NCBI GenBank assembly: GCA_016649775.1
Contig: JAENWY010000139.1
Span: 1 to 6,444, forward strand
DNA length: 6,444 nt
Direction: 5' to 3'
Source: Spirochaetaceae bacterium
GTDB lineage: Bacteria > Spirochaetota > Spirochaetia > Sphaerochaetales > Sphaerochaetaceae
Positions within the stretch are counted from its first letter, which is position 1, and every line of letters starts with the position of its first letter. This document shows, piece after piece, positions 4,507 to 6,444 of the stretch. The position numbers were made by a program, and so were the translations under genes. Under the pieces are notes generated by a model. That model ran no database searches and was not told where the DNA came from. It saw only the letters and a program-made list of their open reading frames with translations.

Positions 4507-6378
4507 CTATTTTTTCATTTTCTTACTTGGAGCAATAATTGCTTTTCTGATAGTTGGTTTTTTAGGTGGTTCTTTTTTATGGTTTGTATAAACCTGTTGA
4601 CCAATACTAATTGCATTCATTACTGACCAATATAATAGAAGTCCAGATGGAGCATTATATAGAACGAAGAAGAACATAATTGGCATACCATATGTCATTA
4701 TCTTCATCATACTTTCTGTTTGTCCTGCACCACCAGATTGACCTGTTTGTGTAATCTTCATTGAGAAAATCATACTTACAGTATAGAATATAGGTAATAA
4801 GTGTAATTGACTTCCAATAAATGGTAGACTTACTCCCCAACTTAATACTTGATCAGGTTGAGATAAATCTGGAATCCATCCAGGAATAAACATTGCTCCT
4901 CTTAATGCAAAGTTCTTATTTAATAGACCGTAAAAGGCAATCAAAATAGGGAATTGAATTAACATAGGGAGACAACCACCAAGAGGATTAATTTTCTCTT
5001 TTTGATACAACGCACTTGTTTCTTTATTTAATTTTTCTGGATTATCTTTATATTTTGCTTTAATCTCTGCCATCTGAGGCCCAAGAGCACTCATCTTTTT
5101 AGTACTTTCCATACTTTTCTTAGTTAAAGGACTGATTATAACTTTTAAGATAATTGTTAATAAGATAATTGCAATACCATAGTTTGGTATTAATCTATAC
5201 AACATTTGAAGAGACCAATTAAGGATAGTTTCTAACCAGTTTAACCAAGATGAAGTATCTAAAGCCTTATCAAGATTTAAGCCAGATAAACCGAATCCAT
5301 TATCTGATGCGGTGTTATATATCTTCATATCTTTATATAATTTAGGTCCAATGTAGAATCTAAAAGTATCTTTATTAAAAGCACTGTTCATAGAAGGACG
5401 GGTATAGAACATTCCGTTTTCTTGAGCAAGGCCATTTTTTTCTGTTGTCTGTGTTAATGTGATATCATATTTTGTAGCATCTGGAATTGCAATTACACTG
5501 AAATATTTACCAGCTAAAGCAGTCCATGTTACATAATCCTCAAGCTTTAATACATCATTAACTTTTAATTGCTTTTTATTATTTGAACCATCATATTTTG
5601 CATATAGATGACGATATGTATAGTTGTTGTTTGGCATTACATCAAAAGAAGGACCTAATTGAGGTTCAAATGCTAATGTATAAGCCTTATTGGCAAAGTT
5701 TAGAGGTAATGCTTTATTTATACTATTTGCCATTTCAATGTCTATTTGGAATAAATAGTCACTGGTGCCAAAAGTATATGTCTTCGTAACATTAAATGAA
5801 CTTGATGGTTTTCCATCATTATCAAGTGTTGCAAAAGTTTTTGTAAAGATTACTTTATTACCCTGAGTAGAGTAATTGAAGATTGCGTCAATAGGATTTG
5901 TTCTATCTGCACCTGCATACATTAAGAATGCATTCTTATCAGATGTACCTTTAAAAATTAAATCAACTGGTTCATCTTTTGAATTAACATGATTTTTTAA
6001 TTTTATAGATGAAACTGAAGCACCCTTTGTATCAAAGGTAACACTAAACACATCAGTATTAATAACAAATGATGTATCTTGAGCACTATCCTCTACAGCT
6101 ATAAGAGAACCTGGAAGACCAGAATTCCAAGCCTTATCAGCAGCAACATAAGCAGTATCACTAGAACCTGTATATGTTATTGTAGATGCATCAACACTAT
6201 TTGATGTAGCACTTGCATTTGAAGAACTCTGTTCTATAGTTGCTGCTTGACTTTCAGCAACGGTTTGTTGTGCAGCTATTTCTTCTTGTGTAGGCAAAAA
6301 GAACTTTGTTTGAACAAACATTCCTCCTGCGATTACAACAACAGACAGTAATATCGCTAAAACTGTATTTTTTTCCAT
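4507..6378 (-). CDS. yidC: Membrane protein insertase YidC (long, diderm type)
   Basis: YidC inserts inner-membrane proteins, alone or with SecYEG, and helps them fold. The 623 residues follow the Gram-negative plan: an N-terminal membrane anchor (about 5-27), a Ser/Ala/Thr/Gln-rich linker (about 30-80), a beta-rich periplasmic domain (about 100-355), and the conserved insertase core (about 385-600) with predicted membrane segments near 396-418, 468-488, 525-542 and 557-595. Core signatures are SPLTKKSMESTKKM (416-429), the cytoplasmic helical hairpin (about 425-465) and INPLGGCLPMLIQFPI (463-478). The hydrophilic-groove position occupied by Arg366 in E. coli is Lys412. The tail from 599 is strongly basic, as in ribosome-contacting homologues. 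The ATG at 6378 has GGGAG at 6384-6388, 5 bases away. Upstream genes, conventionally rnpA/rpmH or yidD, lie outside the window. Confidence 0.97.
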   Translation of the reverse strand: MEKNTVLAILLSVVVIAGGMFVQTKFFLPTQEEIAAQQTVAESQAATIEQSSSNASATSNSVDASTITYTGSSDTAYVAADKAWNSGLPGSLIAVEDSAQDTSFVINTDVFSVTFDTKGASVSSIKLKNHVNSKDEPVDLIFKGTSDKNAFLMYAGADRTNPIDAIFNYSTQGNKVIFTKTFATLDNDGKPSSSFNVTKTYTFGTSDYLFQIDIEMANSINKALPLNFANKAYTLAFEPQLGPSFDVMPNNNYTYRHLYAKYDGSNNKKQLKVNDVLKLEDYVTWTALAGKYFSVIAIPDATKYDITLTQTTEKNGLAQENGMFYTRPSMNSAFNKDTFRFYIGPKLYKDMKIYNTASDNGFGLSGLNLDKALDTSSWLNWLETILNWSLQMLYRLIPNYGIAIILLTIILKVIISPLTKKSMESTKKMSALGPQMAEIKAKYKDNPEKLNKETSALYQKEKINPLGGCLPMLIQFPILIAFYGLLNKNFALRGAMFIPGWIPDLSQPDQVLSWGVSLPFIGSQLHLLPIFYTVSMIFSMKITQTGQSGGAGQTESMMKIMTYGMPIMFFFVLYNAPSGLLLYWSVMNAISIGQQVYTNHKKEPPKKPTIRKAIIAPSKKMKK

Positions 6379-6389
6379 AATTACTCCCG

Positions 6390-6414
6390 TAGAGTATGTT
6401 TTAAAGGTACTCTA
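6390..6414 (-). promoter_or_regulatory. Hairpin directly before the yidC SD
   Basis: TAGAGTA (6390-6396) and TACTCTA (6408-6414) are perfect 7-bp arms around an 11-base loop. On the minus-strand transcript the hairpin ends one base before the yidC Shine-Dalgarno GGGAG (6384-6388). It shares the AGAGTA/TACTCT core with the hairpin before jag. There is no U-run, so it is not a simple terminator of the upstream gene. Confidence 0.55.
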
Positions 6415-6444
6415 TATACAGGAAATTAAATTAGAAATATCAAA
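6415..6444 (-). other. Right edge, probably the end of the gene upstream of yidC or spacer
   Basis: All three minus-strand frames reach a stop codon within these 30 bases or the adjoining hairpin. The longest visible tail would end FDISNLISCI. That is too short to identify rnpA, yidD or any other gene, so it is left unassigned. Confidence 0.3.

Noticed and set aside
4655..4840. 61-codon frame overlapping yidC on the same strand
   Set aside because: It is an out-of-frame shadow of the insertase core, which is intact in the yidC frame.
5583..5789. 68-codon plus-strand frame inside yidC
   Set aside because: It is antisense to the periplasmic domain of YidC and shows no gene-like signals.

Overview
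The window is an AT-rich bacterial chromosomal segment with four complete housekeeping genes: murA (minus), metK (plus), jag (minus) and yidC (minus). The first ~640 bases are non-coding and carry perfect DnaA boxes. YidC has the long periplasmic domain found in diderm bacteria. MurA is of the aspartate type, with a PPGGD-x-IGLRRLDTH signature that I associate with spirochaetes and some other diderm phyla. A low-GC spirochaete-like host is my best guess, but no marker here proves it.

Layout, left to right. Positions 1-637 have no gene. They hold two near-identical 33-bp modules, each with two DnaA boxes 11 bp apart, several palindromes and very AT-rich stretches: a candidate oriC or DnaA-binding regulatory region. 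A Shine-Dalgarno-like AAGGAG on the minus strand at the left edge suggests that a leftward gene (perhaps dnaA, unproven) starts just outside. murA (638-1921, minus) and metK (2171-3328, plus) diverge from a shared ~250-bp region. That region contains an extended -10 promoter for murA, a promoter for metK, and a metK leader that folds into mutually exclusive helices controlling the metK ribosome binding site. metK ends at an intrinsic terminator (3342-3373). About 320 bases without a recognisable gene follow, with a perfect 11-bp-arm inverted repeat and a less AT-rich stretch of unknown nature. A long bidirectional terminator hairpin (3695-3741) then closes the leftward yidC-jag operon. yidC (4507-6378) is upstream of jag (3758-4423). 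Each has a hairpin containing AGAGTA/TACTCT directly in front of its Shine-Dalgarno. The rest of the operon, conventionally rpmH-rnpA-(yidD), would lie beyond the right edge.

Functionally, YidC and Jag form the conserved membrane insertase/RNA-binding pair. MurA makes the first committed peptidoglycan precursor. MetK makes S-adenosylmethionine. The points most worth following up are the metK leader switch, the paired DnaA-box modules, the shared pre-SD hairpins of yidC and jag, and the naturally fosfomycin-insensitive type of MurA active site.
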